From DAHUYF01 sp035623985 (lineage in GTDB: Bacteria > Pseudomonadota > Alphaproteobacteria > ATCC43930 > CGMCC-115725), in contig DASPSJ010000001.1 of the NCBI GenBank assembly GCA_035623985.1, positions 1-64,000 on the forward strand: a stretch of 64,000 nt of DNA, given 5' to 3'. Every line of letters starts with the position of its first letter. Positions within the stretch are counted from its first letter, which is position 1. A program made the position numbers and the translations under genes. The notes under the pieces are model-generated. The model made no database searches. It worked only from the letters and a program-made list of their open reading frames with translations, and had not been told where the DNA came from. Below are positions 43,219-51,960 of the stretch, piece after piece.

Positions 43219-43238
43219 CTATACACTGAAGCCTTCAG
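43219..43238 (-). promoter_or_regulatory. possible leaderless promoter and palindrome before the response regulator
   Basis: TATAGT (43219-43224) ends 8 nt before the ATG and no ribosome-binding site is present, suggesting a leaderless transcript. Just upstream, CTGAAG/CTTCAG (43226-43238) forms a perfect 13-bp palindrome that also covers the stop of the marR gene. No good -35 is seen, so an activator may be needed. Confidence 0.35.
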
Positions 43239-43732
43239 CGCGTCGGCGGGCCGCGTTCGAAGCGACGGCGGTCGGCCTCGCCGCCGATGATGCCGAGCAT
43301 GACCTTGCGGAAACCTTCAACCGCCTGCGCGCCGGCTTCGCGATAGGCCTTGGCGATACGCTGGCGCTGGTTCTCCGAGAGCTGCCGCTCGAGTTCGATG
43401 CCCTTTTCGGTAAGCTCGAGCAGACGCTGCCGCCGGTCGCGGCTTCCGGGCCGCTGCTGGATGAAGCCCTGGCGCACGAGCTGGCCCAGCACGCGGCTCA
43501 GGCTTTGCTTGGTGATGCGCAGGATGCCCAGCAGATCGCTGACGCTCATCTGCGGATACCGGCCGACGAAGTAGATGACGCGGTGATGGGCACGGCCGAA
43601 GCCATAACGCGCCAGCATGGCGTCGGGCTCGGCGGTGAAATCGCGATAAGCGTAATAGAGGAGCTCGATCCCTTGGCGCAGCTCCTCCTCGCGAAGAAAT
43701 AACAGGGTAGCGGCAGATTTTACGTCAGGCAT
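43235..43732 (-). CDS. MarR-family transcriptional regulator
   Basis: A 165-residue dimeric winged-helix regulator: GRAHHRVIYFVGRYPQMSVSDLLGILRITKQSLSRVLGQLVRQGFI (HTH about 49-93) and the basic wing PGSRDRRQRLLELTEKG. Length and layout match MarR proteins found beside branched-chain aminotransferases in alphaproteobacteria. It is divergent from the aminotransferase gene with 94 nt between them, and followed by the two-component genes on its own strand. No ribosome-binding site precedes the ATG. Confidence 0.92.
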   Translation of the reverse strand: MPDVKSAATLLFLREEELRQGIELLYYAYRDFTAEPDAMLARYGFGRAHHRVIYFVGRYPQMSVSDLLGILRITKQSLSRVLGQLVRQGFIQQRPGSRDRRQRLLELTEKGIELERQLSENQRQRIAKAYREAGAQAVEGFRKVMLGIIGGEADRRRFERGPPTR

Positions 43733-43733
43733 G

Positions 43734-43787
43734 TTGACTTATTTTCATCGAAACGGTTACACCGACGGTTCGTCGGGGCCATATAAT
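43734..43787. promoter_or_regulatory. marR / aminotransferase divergent control region
   Basis: Three elements share this gap: the 12-mer TTGACTTATTTT (43734-43745), also seen upstream of the aminotransferase at 31839; a palindrome CCGACG/CGTCGG with GTT loop (43762-43776); and a perfect TATAAT (43782-43787) for the rightward gene. The palindrome covers the -35 region of that promoter. Autoregulation and repression of the aminotransferase by the MarR protein is likely. Confidence 0.5.
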
Positions 43788-43826
43788 GGACCAGAACCCT
43801 GACCGGAGCGAGTGGAAGAGGCCGAG

Positions 43827-44846
43827 ATGGATACGACGATCTCGTGGAAAGAGCTGGGATTTCGCTACCTCGATACCGGCGTTTACGCGCGGGCTGATTT
43901 CCGCCGCGGCGTGTGGTCGGCGGCCGAGCTGTGCACCGGCGCGAGCCTGTCGCTGCACATTGCCGCGACCTGCCTGCATTACGGCCAGGCATGCTTCGAA
44001 GGGATGAAGGCGTTCCGCCAGACCAGCGGTCGGGTCGTCTGCTTCCGTCCCGATGCCCATGCGCGGCGCATGACCAGGACGGCCGAGCGGCTGGCCATGG
44101 TGCCGCCACCCAAGGAGCTGTTCATCGACACCGTGCGCAAGATCGTCGCGCAGAACGACGCCTATGTTCCGCCTTACGAGACCGGCGCGACGCTCTATGT
44201 CCGGCCGCTGCTCATCGGCACCAGCCCAGTCATCGGCGTTCATCCCAGCGACGATTTCGCGTTCATCATCTTCGCCATGCCGGTCGGTCCTTATTACAAG
44301 GCCGGCATGGTGCCGGTGTGCGCCTATGTCCAGGAAGCGTATGACCGCGCCGCGCCGCATGGCGTGGGCCACGTCAAGGCCGCCGGCAATTACGCCGCCG
44401 GGATGGTCGGCGAGATCGAGGTCAAGGAGAAGGGCTATCCCGTCTCGCTCTATCTCGATTCCGCGACGCACACCCTGATCGACGAGTTCGGCACCTCGAA
44501 CTTCATCGGCATCACCGGCGACGGCCGCTATGTCACGCCGAAATCGGACTCGATCCTGGAAAGCATCACCAATGACAGCCTCATGGTCATCGCCCGCGAT
44601 CTTGGCCTCAAGGTCGAGCATCGGGCGGTGCGCTGGGACGAGCTGGAGGATTTCGTCGAGGTCGGCGCCTGCGGCACCGCTGCGGTGATCACGCCGATCT
44701 CCTCGATCACGCGCGGCGACAAGACGCTGCATTTCGGGTCGGAGGACAAGCCGGGCAAGACACTGCAGCGGCTCTATGACGAGATCCAGGGCATCCGCTA
44801 TGGCACGATCGCCGACCGCTACGGCTGGACGATGCCCATCGGCTAG
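43827..44846 (+). CDS. ilvE: branched-chain amino acid aminotransferase
   Basis: A 339-residue fold-type IV PLP enzyme. Catalytic Lys lies in HVKAAGNYAAGM; LHYGQACFEGMKAFRQ, TLYVRPLLIGTSPVIGVHPS and EFGTSNFIGI are typical of the eukaryotic-like long BCAT subgroup. AGAGG lies 5 nt before the ATG; a GTG five codons upstream is less well placed. Probably repressed by the divergent MarR protein. Linked with a crotonase 27 nt downstream, suggesting branched-chain amino acid breakdown and not only synthesis. Confidence 0.92.
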   Translation: MDTTISWKELGFRYLDTGVYARADFRRGVWSAAELCTGASLSLHIAATCLHYGQACFEGMKAFRQTSGRVVCFRPDAHARRMTRTAERLAMVPPPKELFIDTVRKIVAQNDAYVPPYETGATLYVRPLLIGTSPVIGVHPSDDFAFIIFAMPVGPYYKAGMVPVCAYVQEAYDRAAPHGVGHVKAAGNYAAGMVGEIEVKEKGYPVSLYLDSATHTLIDEFGTSNFIGITGDGRYVTPKSDSILESITNDSLMVIARDLGLKVEHRAVRWDELEDFVEVGACGTAAVITPISSITRGDKTLHFGSEDKPGKTLQRLYDEIQGIRYGTIADRYGWTMPIG

Positions 44847-44873
44847 GCGCGGGCCGCCTCGCAAGGAGCGTTC

Positions 44874-45650
44874 ATGAGCATTCGTGTGGAGAAGGACGGG
44901 CCGGTCACCACGGTGATCATCGATCGGCCCGAAGCGCGCAACGCCGTGAACCCGACGATGGCGATGGCTCTCGCCGAGGCCTTTCTCGCCTTCGATGCCG
45001 ACGACACGGCCAAAGTTGGCGTGCTCTATGGCGAGCATGGCGTGTTCTGCGCCGGCTTCGATCTCAAGGTCGCCTCGACGGAAGCCGGAACCGGCTGGGC
45101 CAAAGCCGAGGGAAATATCGGGCCGATGGGTCCGACGCGGCTGCTGCTGAAGAAGCCGGTGATAGCCGCGGTCGCGGGCTACGCCGTGGCCGGCGGGCTC
45201 GAACTTGCGCTCTGGTGCGATCTGCGCGTCGCCGAGGAGAATGCGATTTTCGGCGTGTTCTGCCGGCGCTGGGGCGTGCCGCTGCGCGACGGCGGCACAG
45301 TGCGGCTGCCGCGGCTCATCGGCCACAGCCGCGCCCTCGACATGATTCTCACCGGCCGGCCGGTGGGCGCGGTCGAGGCGCTCACCATGGGCCTCGCCAA
45401 CCGCGTCGTGCCCGGAGGCACGGCGCGCGAAGCGGCCGAAGCGCTCGCCCGCGAGCTTGCCGCGCTGCCGCAGCTCTGTCTCAGAAGCGACCGGCTCTCC
45501 TCCTATCAGCAGTGGGACCGTGATTTCGCCGCGGCGATGGCCAACGAGTTCAAGCTTGGCGATGCGGTGAAGGCCAGCGGCGAATCGCGCGAGGGCGCCA
45601 TGCGCTTCGCCAAGGGCGCTGGACGCCACGGCGCGCCCGATTCTCGCTGA
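44874..45650 (+). CDS. enoyl-CoA hydratase/isomerase (crotonase) family protein
   Basis: A 258-residue crotonase. Oxyanion-hole segments GVFCAGFDLK and VAGYAVAGGLELALWCDLRVA are present; the catalytic glutamates of true hydratases are not clear (the second region reads FCRRWGVPLRDGGTVRLPRLIG), so the reaction may differ. AAGGAG precedes the ATG. Co-oriented with the branched-chain aminotransferase and probably on its transcript. Substrate unknown. Confidence 0.9.
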   Translation: MSIRVEKDGPVTTVIIDRPEARNAVNPTMAMALAEAFLAFDADDTAKVGVLYGEHGVFCAGFDLKVASTEAGTGWAKAEGNIGPMGPTRLLLKKPVIAAVAGYAVAGGLELALWCDLRVAEENAIFGVFCRRWGVPLRDGGTVRLPRLIGHSRALDMILTGRPVGAVEALTMGLANRVVPGGTAREAAEALARELAALPQLCLRSDRLSSYQQWDRDFAAAMANEFKLGDAVKASGESREGAMRFAKGAGRHGAPDSR

Positions 45651-45664
45651 GCAGCCGCGGATAG

Positions 45665-46117
45665 CTACTCGCCGGCCCAGCGCTTGGTGGCTTCGTCGTC
45701 GCTGACCTGGGCCTCGACCCAGCGGGGACCTTCCGGCGTCTCCTCGAGTTTCCAGAACGGCGCCTTGGTCTTGAGCCAATCGATCAGGAACTGGCAACTG
45801 TCGAAAGCGGCCTGGCGATGCGCCGAGGCGGTGGCGACCAGCACGATGCGCTCGCCCGGCTCGAGCCGGCCGTAGCGGTGGATGATCAGAACCGCGTCGA
45901 GCGGCCAGCGCCGGCGTGCCTCGGCTTCGATCTCGGTCAGCGCGCGCTCGGTCATGCCGGGATAATGCTCCAGCGTCATGGCGCCGATGCGCCGCTCGCC
46001 GGCGAGGTCGCGCACCAGGCCCAGAAAGCTGGTGACCCCGCCGATGCCGGTCTTGCCGCGGGTGAGCGCCTCGAGCTCGGCGCCGACATCGAAATCCTCG
46101 CGCTGCACGCGGATCAT
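45665..46117 (-). CDS. moaE: molybdopterin synthase catalytic subunit
   Basis: A 150-residue subunit that inserts sulfur into precursor Z with MoaD. Family features: GGVTSFLGLVRD, the MTLEHYPGMTERALTEIEAEARRRW helix, HRYGRLEPGERIVLVATASAHRQAAFDSCQFLIDWLKTKAPFWKLE with catalytic Lys residues. It starts 3 nt after the moaD stop. It is the last gene of a cofactor cluster that begins with mobB or pgsA upstream. Confidence 0.95.
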   Translation of the reverse strand: MIRVQREDFDVGAELEALTRGKTGIGGVTSFLGLVRDLAGERRIGAMTLEHYPGMTERALTEIEAEARRRWPLDAVLIIHRYGRLEPGERIVLVATASAHRQAAFDSCQFLIDWLKTKAPFWKLEETPEGPRWVEAQVSDDEATKRWAGE

Positions 46118-46120
46118 GGC

Positions 46121-46372
46121 TCAGCCTCCCGTCACCGGCGGGAACAGCGCCACCTCGTCGCCGGGCCGCACCGGGTGTTCCCAGCCGACATATTCCTGGT
46201 TGACCGCCACGCGCACGATCTTGACGTCCTTGAGCGCCTCGGCGAAGCCCGGGCCGCGGGTCCTGAGCCAGTCGAGCAGCGCCGCCACGGTGGCGACACC
46301 CGCCGGCGGGTCGACCCTCTCCTCGGCGATGCCGATCTTGGTGCGCAGCCAAGCGAAATAGAGCAGTTTCAT
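46121..46372 (-). CDS. moaD: molybdopterin synthase sulfur carrier subunit
   Basis: An 83-residue ubiquitin-like protein ending in the GG tail (82-83) that is thiocarboxylated by MoeB. MKLLYFAWLRTKIGIAEE is a typical start and EVALFPPVTGG a typical end. The longer frame to 46408 adds no homologous sequence. Its partner moaE lies 3 nt downstream. Confidence 0.94.
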   Translation of the reverse strand: MKLLYFAWLRTKIGIAEERVDPPAGVATVAALLDWLRTRGPGFAEALKDVKIVRVAVNQEYVGWEHPVRPGDEVALFPPVTGG

Positions 46373-46411
46373 GGTTTCTGACCTATGGCACGGCGCGAGC
46401 CATTTCAACCA

Positions 46412-47194
46412 TTATTGCGCCAGGAACCCGCCGTCGACCGGCAAGGTATGCCCGGTCACCAGCGCCGACGCGCGGCTGGCGAGATAGAGCACGGCGCCGA
46501 CGACGTCGGCGGGCTCGCCGATGCGGCCCATGGGCGTCCGCCGCTCGATCTCCGCTACCGCCTCCGGCTGCTGCAGCAGCGCGGCGGTGAGCGGCGTGCG
46601 GATATAGGTCGGCGCCACGGCGTTGACGCGGATGCCCTGGCGCGCCCATTCGACGGCGAGGGCGCGCGTCAGATTGACCACCGCGCCTTTCGAGGTCTGG
46701 TAGGCGACGTTGGGATAGATGCCGCCGGAAAAGCCCATGATCGAGCCGATGTTGACAATGCGGCCGCCGCCCCGCCCCAGCATGTGCCGTGCCGCTTCCC
46801 GCGCGCAAAGGAAAGAGCCGGTGACATTGACGGCCATCACCCGCTCCCAATCCGCCGGCGCCAGCTCGGTTGCGGGCTTGCGGATGGCGATGCCGGCGCT
46901 GTTGACGAGGACATCGAGGCGTCCCCAGCGCGAGGCGATCTCGGCGAAGACGCGCTCGACGGCGGTGGCGTCGCTCACTTCGAGCGGCCAAGCCCGTGCC
47001 TCGCCGCCGATCTCGCGGGCGCGGGCGGAAGCCCCTGCGAGGTCGCGGTCGAGCAGCGCCACGCGCCCGCCCACCCGGGCGAGACCCTGCGCGACGGCGG
47101 CGCCGATGCCGCTGGCGGCGCCGGTGACGATTGCCACCTCGCCGTCGAGGCGGAAGGCGGCGAGGGGATCGGCGAGATCGAGGCCGCCGCTCAT
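46412..47194 (-). CDS. short-chain dehydrogenase inside the molybdenum-cofactor cluster
   Basis: A 260-residue classical SDR: TGAASGIG (about 24-31), DVLVNSAGIAIRKP (NAG-type), catalytic Ser in NIGSIMGFSGG, YQTSK (Tyr and Lys) and a C-terminal TLPVDGGFLAQ. It resembles 3-oxoacyl or polyol dehydrogenases. Its ATG overlaps the moeA stop (ATGA), so it is translated with moeA, though no known cofactor-synthesis step needs an SDR. Substrate unknown. Confidence 0.92.
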   Translation of the reverse strand: MSGGLDLADPLAAFRLDGEVAIVTGAASGIGAAVAQGLARVGGRVALLDRDLAGASARAREIGGEARAWPLEVSDATAVERVFAEIASRWGRLDVLVNSAGIAIRKPATELAPADWERVMAVNVTGSFLCAREAARHMLGRGGGRIVNIGSIMGFSGGIYPNVAYQTSKGAVVNLTRALAVEWARQGIRVNAVAPTYIRTPLTAALLQQPEAVAEIERRTPMGRIGEPADVVGAVLYLASRASALVTGHTLPVDGGFLAQ

Positions 47195-48447
47195 TCCAGC
47201 ACCTCGCTGAACGGGATGAAATCGATGCTCATGCCGGGCTCGATACGGCTGATTCCTTCGCCGATCTCGGCGAAGCCGTCGGCTTCGACCATCGGGGACA
47301 GGATCCCGGCGCCGTCGCGCGGGAATTTGCGCGCCACCCACCCGCCGGCTTCGCCGCGTTCGAGCCGCGCGCGCAGATAGTCGCAGCGGTTGCTGCGCTT
47401 CTTATAGTCGAAGCCCGCGCTGACGCGGAAGCGGCGCGGTGCGGCATGTCGCGCGCCGGAAAGGCACAGCACCAGCGGCCGCGCCAGGAGGAGGAAGGTG
47501 ACCATCATTGCCGCCGGATTCCCGGGCAGGCCGAGAAAGGGGACGCGGCCTATCTGGCCGAGTGCCACAGGGCGGCCCGGTTTGATCGCGAGCCGCCAGA
47601 AATGCAGCCTGCCTTGCGCTTCGACTGCGGCTTTGACGTGGTCCTCCTCGCCGGTCGACATGCCGCCCGAGGTCAGGATCAGATCGTGACCGTCCGCCGC
47701 GGCGGCAATCGCCCGATGGATGCCGGCCCTCTCGTCGGGCAGGATGCCGAGATCGGTGACCACCGCGCCGAGGCCCTCGAGCAGCGCCAGCAGCGCATAG
47801 CGGTTGGCGTCGTAGATCGCACCCGGCGGCAGCGCGCTGCCGGGATCGCGCAGCTCGTCGCCGGTGGAGAAAAGGGCCACGCGCAGCCGGCGATGAACTC
47901 TGAGCGCGGCGAAACCGAGCGAGGCAGCGAGGCCGATTTCCTGCGGACGCAGCCGTTGTCCGGCACCGAGGACGGTGGTGCCGGATTTGATGTCCTCGCC
48001 GGCGCGGCGGCGGTTGGCGCCGCGCTTGACGCCGGGCGGTATGCGCACCGTGCCCTTGGCCTCGCTGCAATCCTCCTGCATCAGCACGGTGTCGAGTCCC
48101 TCCGGTATCGGCGCGCCGGTGAAGATGCGCACCGCCGCGCCGCGCCGTGCCGCGGCGGGCAGCGGATGGCCGGCCGCAACACGACCCACGACCGGCAGCA
48201 GGGTCGGCGCGCCGGGGGCGAGATCGTCAAAGAATACGGCATAGCCATCGACGGCGGCGTTGTCGTGGGGCGGCACGTCATGCGGCGCCAGGATGGGCTC
48301 GGCGAGAATGCGCCCGCGCGCGACAGCAAGCGGCACGCTCTCCCATTCGACCACCGGCGCGGTCTTGGCGGCGAGCAGCTCCAATGCCGCTGCCATCGGC
48401 AGCAGATCGCCGCCGGAAGCAAAGCAATCGTCGCTCAACCGCGCCAT
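47191..48447 (-). CDS. moeA: molybdopterin molybdotransferase MoeA
   Basis: A 418-residue protein that inserts molybdate into adenylated molybdopterin. Domain signatures: DNAAVDGYAV, GAAVRIFTGAPIPEGLDTVLMQED, RPQEIGLAASLGFAALRVHRRLRVALFSTGDEL, LTSGGMSTGEEDHVKAAVE and FLGLPGNPAAMMVTFLLLARPL. The Leu at position 17 of the frame (LLPMAAALELL) is the usual MoeA start helix. Located between mobB and an SDR, in a tight series of overlaps. Confidence 0.95.
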   Translation of the reverse strand: MARLSDDCFASGGDLLPMAAALELLAAKTAPVVEWESVPLAVARGRILAEPILAPHDVPPHDNAAVDGYAVFFDDLAPGAPTLLPVVGRVAAGHPLPAAARRGAAVRIFTGAPIPEGLDTVLMQEDCSEAKGTVRIPPGVKRGANRRRAGEDIKSGTTVLGAGQRLRPQEIGLAASLGFAALRVHRRLRVALFSTGDELRDPGSALPPGAIYDANRYALLALLEGLGAVVTDLGILPDERAGIHRAIAAAADGHDLILTSGGMSTGEEDHVKAAVEAQGRLHFWRLAIKPGRPVALGQIGRVPFLGLPGNPAAMMVTFLLLARPLVLCLSGARHAAPRRFRVSAGFDYKKRSNRCDYLRARLERGEAGGWVARKFPRDGAGILSPMVEADGFAEIGEGISRIEPGMSIDFIPFSEVLE

Positions 48448-48448
48448 C

Positions 48449-48970
48449 TCACGCTGCCTTGAGCCGGCAATGGTCGAGAATGAAGCGGGCGATCACGGCG
48501 ACGTCGTCGAGCGCCAGCAGCGGTATAGAAAGCCCGGCCACCGGCACGTCGCTCGCCACCGCGACGACGTGCGGATCATCGATGCAAAGCAGCGGCTTGC
48601 CGAGCGCCGGGCGATGCACTTCGAGCTTGTCATGGCTGCCGTGCTTGAAGCCTTCGACCAGCAGCAAATCGACCGGCGTCATCCGGCGGATGAGCGCATC
48701 AAGCGAAGGCTCGGGCGCACCGCGATGCTCGTGGACAAGCGCCCAGCGCCGTTCCGAGGCGATCATCACCTCGCTCGCGCCGGCCTCGCGGTGGCGCCAG
48801 CTATCCTTGCCGGGCTGGTCGAGATCGAAGCTGTGATGCGCATGCTTGACCGTCGAGACGGCAAGCCCGCAGCGGGTGAGTTCGGGCAGGAGGCGAGCAA
48901 TCAGCGTCGTCTTGCCGCTGCCGCTCCAGCCCGCGAGGCCGAACACGCGCATCGGCTCGGGCGCATTCAC
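48449..48970 (-). CDS. mobB: molybdopterin-guanine dinucleotide biosynthesis protein B
   Basis: A 173-residue P-loop protein with Walker A GWSGSGKTT (14-22), VKHAHHSFDLDQPGKDSWRHREAGASEV, and VDLLLVEGFKHGSHDKLEVHRPALG, all MobB signatures. It probably supports attachment of GMP to the cofactor, as needed by DMSO-reductase-type enzymes. It ends 1 nt before moeA starts and overlaps the pgsA stop by 4 nt. mobA is not in the window. Confidence 0.94.
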   Translation of the reverse strand: MNAPEPMRVFGLAGWSGSGKTTLIARLLPELTRCGLAVSTVKHAHHSFDLDQPGKDSWRHREAGASEVMIASERRWALVHEHRGAPEPSLDALIRRMTPVDLLLVEGFKHGSHDKLEVHRPALGKPLLCIDDPHVVAVASDVPVAGLSIPLLALDDVAVIARFILDHCRLKAA

Positions 48971-49563
48971 CGGGCGCCGCTCGGTTTCGCGGTCTCGACC
49001 GGCGGGCGCTCGTCGGTCATGTGAACGAGGCCGGCGCGCAGATAATCATAGCCGGTCACCAGAGTAAGCATCGCCGCCGCCCACAGCATCAGCTCGCCGA
49101 TCCAGGTTACCGGCAAGTAGGCCGGGCCTGCGTCCCCCACCAGCAGCACGCCGATCGCGCCCATCTGCAGCCCGGTCTTCCATTTGGCGAGCCGTGAAGA
49201 GGGAACCCGCACTTTAAGGGCGGCGAGATGCTCGCGCAGCCCCGAGACCAGAATCTCGCGCCCGAGGATCACCAGCGCGGGAAAGATGGTCGGCTCCGAG
49301 ACGCGCTGGAGCGCCGCCAGCATGAACAGGATCGCCGCCACCAGCAGCTTGTCGGCGATCGGATCGAGAAAACGGCCGAGTTCCGATTGCTGCTTCCACA
49401 ATCGTGCCAGGCGCCCGTCGAGCCAGTCGGTGAAGCCGGCAAGCGCAAACAGGCCGCAACCGATCCAGGGACCATAGGGCGGCGGCAGGTAGAAGGTGAC
49501 GATGACCAAAGGGATCGCGGCGATCCGCGACAAAGTCAGCAGATTGGGAAGCGTGGTCAGCAT
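48967..49563 (-). CDS. pgsA: CDP-diacylglycerol--glycerol-3-phosphate 3-phosphatidyltransferase
   Basis: A 198-residue inner-membrane enzyme of phosphatidylglycerol synthesis. The CDP-alcohol transferase motif reads DWLDGRLARLWKQQSELGRFLDPIADK (about 46-72), with all conserved Asp residues. About five membrane helices. It is transcribed from the uvrC side, 123 nt after uvrC ends, and overlaps mobB by 4 nt. Confidence 0.95.
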   Translation of the reverse strand: MLTTLPNLLTLSRIAAIPLVIVTFYLPPPYGPWIGCGLFALAGFTDWLDGRLARLWKQQSELGRFLDPIADKLLVAAILFMLAALQRVSEPTIFPALVILGREILVSGLREHLAALKVRVPSSRLAKWKTGLQMGAIGVLLVGDAGPAYLPVTWIGELMLWAAAMLTLVTGYDYLRAGLVHMTDERPPVETAKPSGAR

Positions 49564-49686
49564 GGCACATCCGATCCCGCCCGGGGGCGCGGGATATCTT
49601 CGCGCAGTCTAGCGCCGTTGATGCCTGTTTGGGAAATAGTGGAATGTCTCGGCAACGCAGACCCCTCCCATGTCCCCGACAAGCTT

Positions 49687-51663
49687 TCAAGGCTCGGCGT
49701 GGAAATGGTCATAGATCCGTTGCGCGACCGCCTTGCTGATGCCCTCTACTCGTTCGAGATCAGCGAGGCCGGCGCGGGCGACGCCGCGGGCCGAGCCGAA
49801 ATGGTGCAGCAGCGCCTTCTTGCGTCGCGCACCGATGCCGGCGATCTCGTCGAGCGGCGACGTGCCGATCACCTTGGCGCGGCGCGCGCGGTGGGTCCCG
49901 ATGGCGAAGCGATGCGCCTCGTCGCGCAAGCGTTGAAGATAGTAGAGCACGGGATCCTTGGGCTCGAGGCTGAAGGGCTCGCGCTCCGGCCGGAAGAAGC
50001 GCTCGCGCCCGGCATTGCGCTCCGGTCCTTTGGCGATCGCCACCAGCGGGACGTCGTCGATGCCGAGATCGACCAGCGCCTGCTGCGCCGCGGAAAGCTG
50101 GCCTGCGCCGCCGTCGACGAGCAGCAGATCGGGCCAAGTGCCGCGCTCGCGCGTCGGATCCTCTTTGAGGGCGCGGGCGAAGCGGCGCCGCAGCACCTCG
50201 CGCATCATGGCGTAATCGTCGCCCGCCGCCGCCCGGCCGGCGTCGGGCTCGGCCGCAGCCTCGATCGCGGCAGCAAGGCTGTCTTCTCCCGCAGGTTTGG
50301 CGGCGCCCTCGCCACGGATCGTGAATTTCCGATAAGCGCTCTTGATGAAGCCCTCCGGTCCGGCGACGATCATCGCTCCCACCGGATGACTGCCCTGGAT
50401 ATGGCTGTTGTCATAGACTTCGATGCGTTGAGGCGGCGCGTCGAGGCCGAATGCCTGCGCCACGCCTTCCAGCAGTTTCTGCTGGGTGGCGCTTTCCGAC
50501 AGCCGCCGTCCCAACGCTTCGCGGGCGTTGAGGAGCGCATGGTCTATCAGCTTGCGCTTGTCGCCGCGTTGCGGCACGACGAGTTCGACCCTGCCACCGG
50601 CCTGGGCCGAGAGCGCTTCCTCGAGCAACGCGCGCTCGGCCGGCGCGTGGCTCAGCAGGATGAAACCGGGCGGCGGCTTGTTCTCGTAAAACTGGCCGAG
50701 GAAGGAGCCGAGCACCTCCTCGACCGGCATTTGCCGGTCATGGCTGGGGAAATAGGCGCGGTTGCCCCAATTCTGGCCGCCGCGATAGAAGAACACCTGG
50801 ATGCAGGTATGCCCGCCCGCCTGGTGCGCGGCGACGATGTCAGCATCGGCGATACCTTCGATCGAGATGTCCTGGCGACCCTGGATCTGGGTCAGCGCGC
50901 GGATGCGGTCGCGGACCCGCGCGGCGGCCTCGAAGTCGAGCACATCGGCCAGCGCCTGCATATGCAGCGCCAACCGCTCCTGGACCTCGTGGCTGCGGCC
51001 AGAGAGGAAGCCGCGCGCCTCGTTGATCAGGCGGTCATATCCCGGCTTGTCGATGCGCCCGACGCAAGGGGCGCTGCAGCGCTTGATCTGATAGAGGAGG
51101 CAAGGGCGGGTGCGGCTGGCAAAGATGCTATCGCTGCACGAGCGCAGCAGGAAGGCGCGCTGCAGGGCGATGATGGTGCGCGCGACGGCCCCGGCTGAAG
51201 CGAACGGACCGAAATAGTCGCCAGGTGCCGTGCGCGCGCCGCGATGCTTGATGATCTGGGGAAAATCGTGATTGCCGGTGAGATGAATATAGGGAAACGA
51301 TTTATCATCACGCAACAATACATTGTAGCGGGGCATCAGCCGCTTGATCAGATTGTTCTCGAGCAGCAGCGCCTCGACCTCGGTGTGCGTGATCACCACT
51401 TCCATCGCCCGCGTTTCGGCCACCATACGGCGCAGCCGGTTCGAAAGATTGGCGGGGTGGGTATAGTGGGCGACGCGGGCCTTGAGGCTGCGCGCCTTGC
51501 CGACGTAAAGCGCGTCGCCCCTGGCATCGAGCATGCGGTAGACGCCGGGACCAGCCGGCATGGTGCGCAGGGCGACGCGGATCGCCTCCACGCCGCGCGC
51601 CTGTCCACTGCCGGCCAGGGCCGCCATGTCTTGCTGGGAAGCGCCTTCGTCAAGCTCGGTCAT
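49687..51663 (-). CDS. uvrC: excinuclease ABC subunit C
   Basis: A 658-residue nucleotide-excision-repair nuclease. N-terminal GIY-YIG domain (MPAGPGVYRMLDARGDALYVGKARSLKARV), Cys-rich SRTRPCLLYQIKRCSAPCVG, UVR domain (around residue 225), RNase H-like C-terminal nuclease (IEVYDNSHIQGSHPVGAMIV, LLVDGGAGQL) and final helix-hairpin-helix pair. No LexA box was found upstream, and no ribosome-binding site is evident before the ATG. The upstream region is unusually AT-rich. Confidence 0.97.
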   Translation of the reverse strand: MTELDEGASQQDMAALAGSGQARGVEAIRVALRTMPAGPGVYRMLDARGDALYVGKARSLKARVAHYTHPANLSNRLRRMVAETRAMEVVITHTEVEALLLENNLIKRLMPRYNVLLRDDKSFPYIHLTGNHDFPQIIKHRGARTAPGDYFGPFASAGAVARTIIALQRAFLLRSCSDSIFASRTRPCLLYQIKRCSAPCVGRIDKPGYDRLINEARGFLSGRSHEVQERLALHMQALADVLDFEAAARVRDRIRALTQIQGRQDISIEGIADADIVAAHQAGGHTCIQVFFYRGGQNWGNRAYFPSHDRQMPVEEVLGSFLGQFYENKPPPGFILLSHAPAERALLEEALSAQAGGRVELVVPQRGDKRKLIDHALLNAREALGRRLSESATQQKLLEGVAQAFGLDAPPQRIEVYDNSHIQGSHPVGAMIVAGPEGFIKSAYRKFTIRGEGAAKPAGEDSLAAAIEAAAEPDAGRAAAGDDYAMMREVLRRRFARALKEDPTRERGTWPDLLLVDGGAGQLSAAQQALVDLGIDDVPLVAIAKGPERNAGRERFFRPEREPFSLEPKDPVLYYLQRLRDEAHRFAIGTHRARRAKVIGTSPLDEIAGIGARRKKALLHHFGSARGVARAGLADLERVEGISKAVAQRIYDHFHAEP

Positions 51664-51960
51664 GGCTATTCAATCGGTCCGCCGCGGATATCCACGGCAG
51701 ATGTGGACAAAACTGTCGAAAACCTGCTGCCACATGACTGCTATGCGCGTTAAACCTAGGGTTTCAGCTCTTTGTCTAAAAAATAGGCATTTTTACTAAG
51801 ATATTGAATTAATTAAATTTTTTTCGTGTCAAGTGTAAATCGCGTGTAACAATTCATGGTCACATCTTCATATTCCCGTCATAACGGTTCCATCGAAAGA
51901 CCTGTGAACAACTGACCGAGGGAGTGGTTTCGTTTGGCAAATCTCCACCAGTTAAAGCAC
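51664..51960. other. AT-rich intergenic region upstream of uvrC
   Basis: A 297-nt gap, strikingly AT-rich between about 51760 and 51860 in an otherwise GC-rich window. It holds AAACC/GGTTT with a TAG spacer (near 51752-51764), the string TTAATTAA, and two 9-mers one mismatch from a DnaA box: TGTGGACAA near 51700 and TGTGAACAA near 51905. It must contain the uvrC promoter; no gene is convincing. Confidence 0.55.

Noticed and set aside
49228..51198. 656-codon plus-strand frame opposite pgsA and uvrC
   Set aside because: Same antisense effect; no start context and no recognisable domain.
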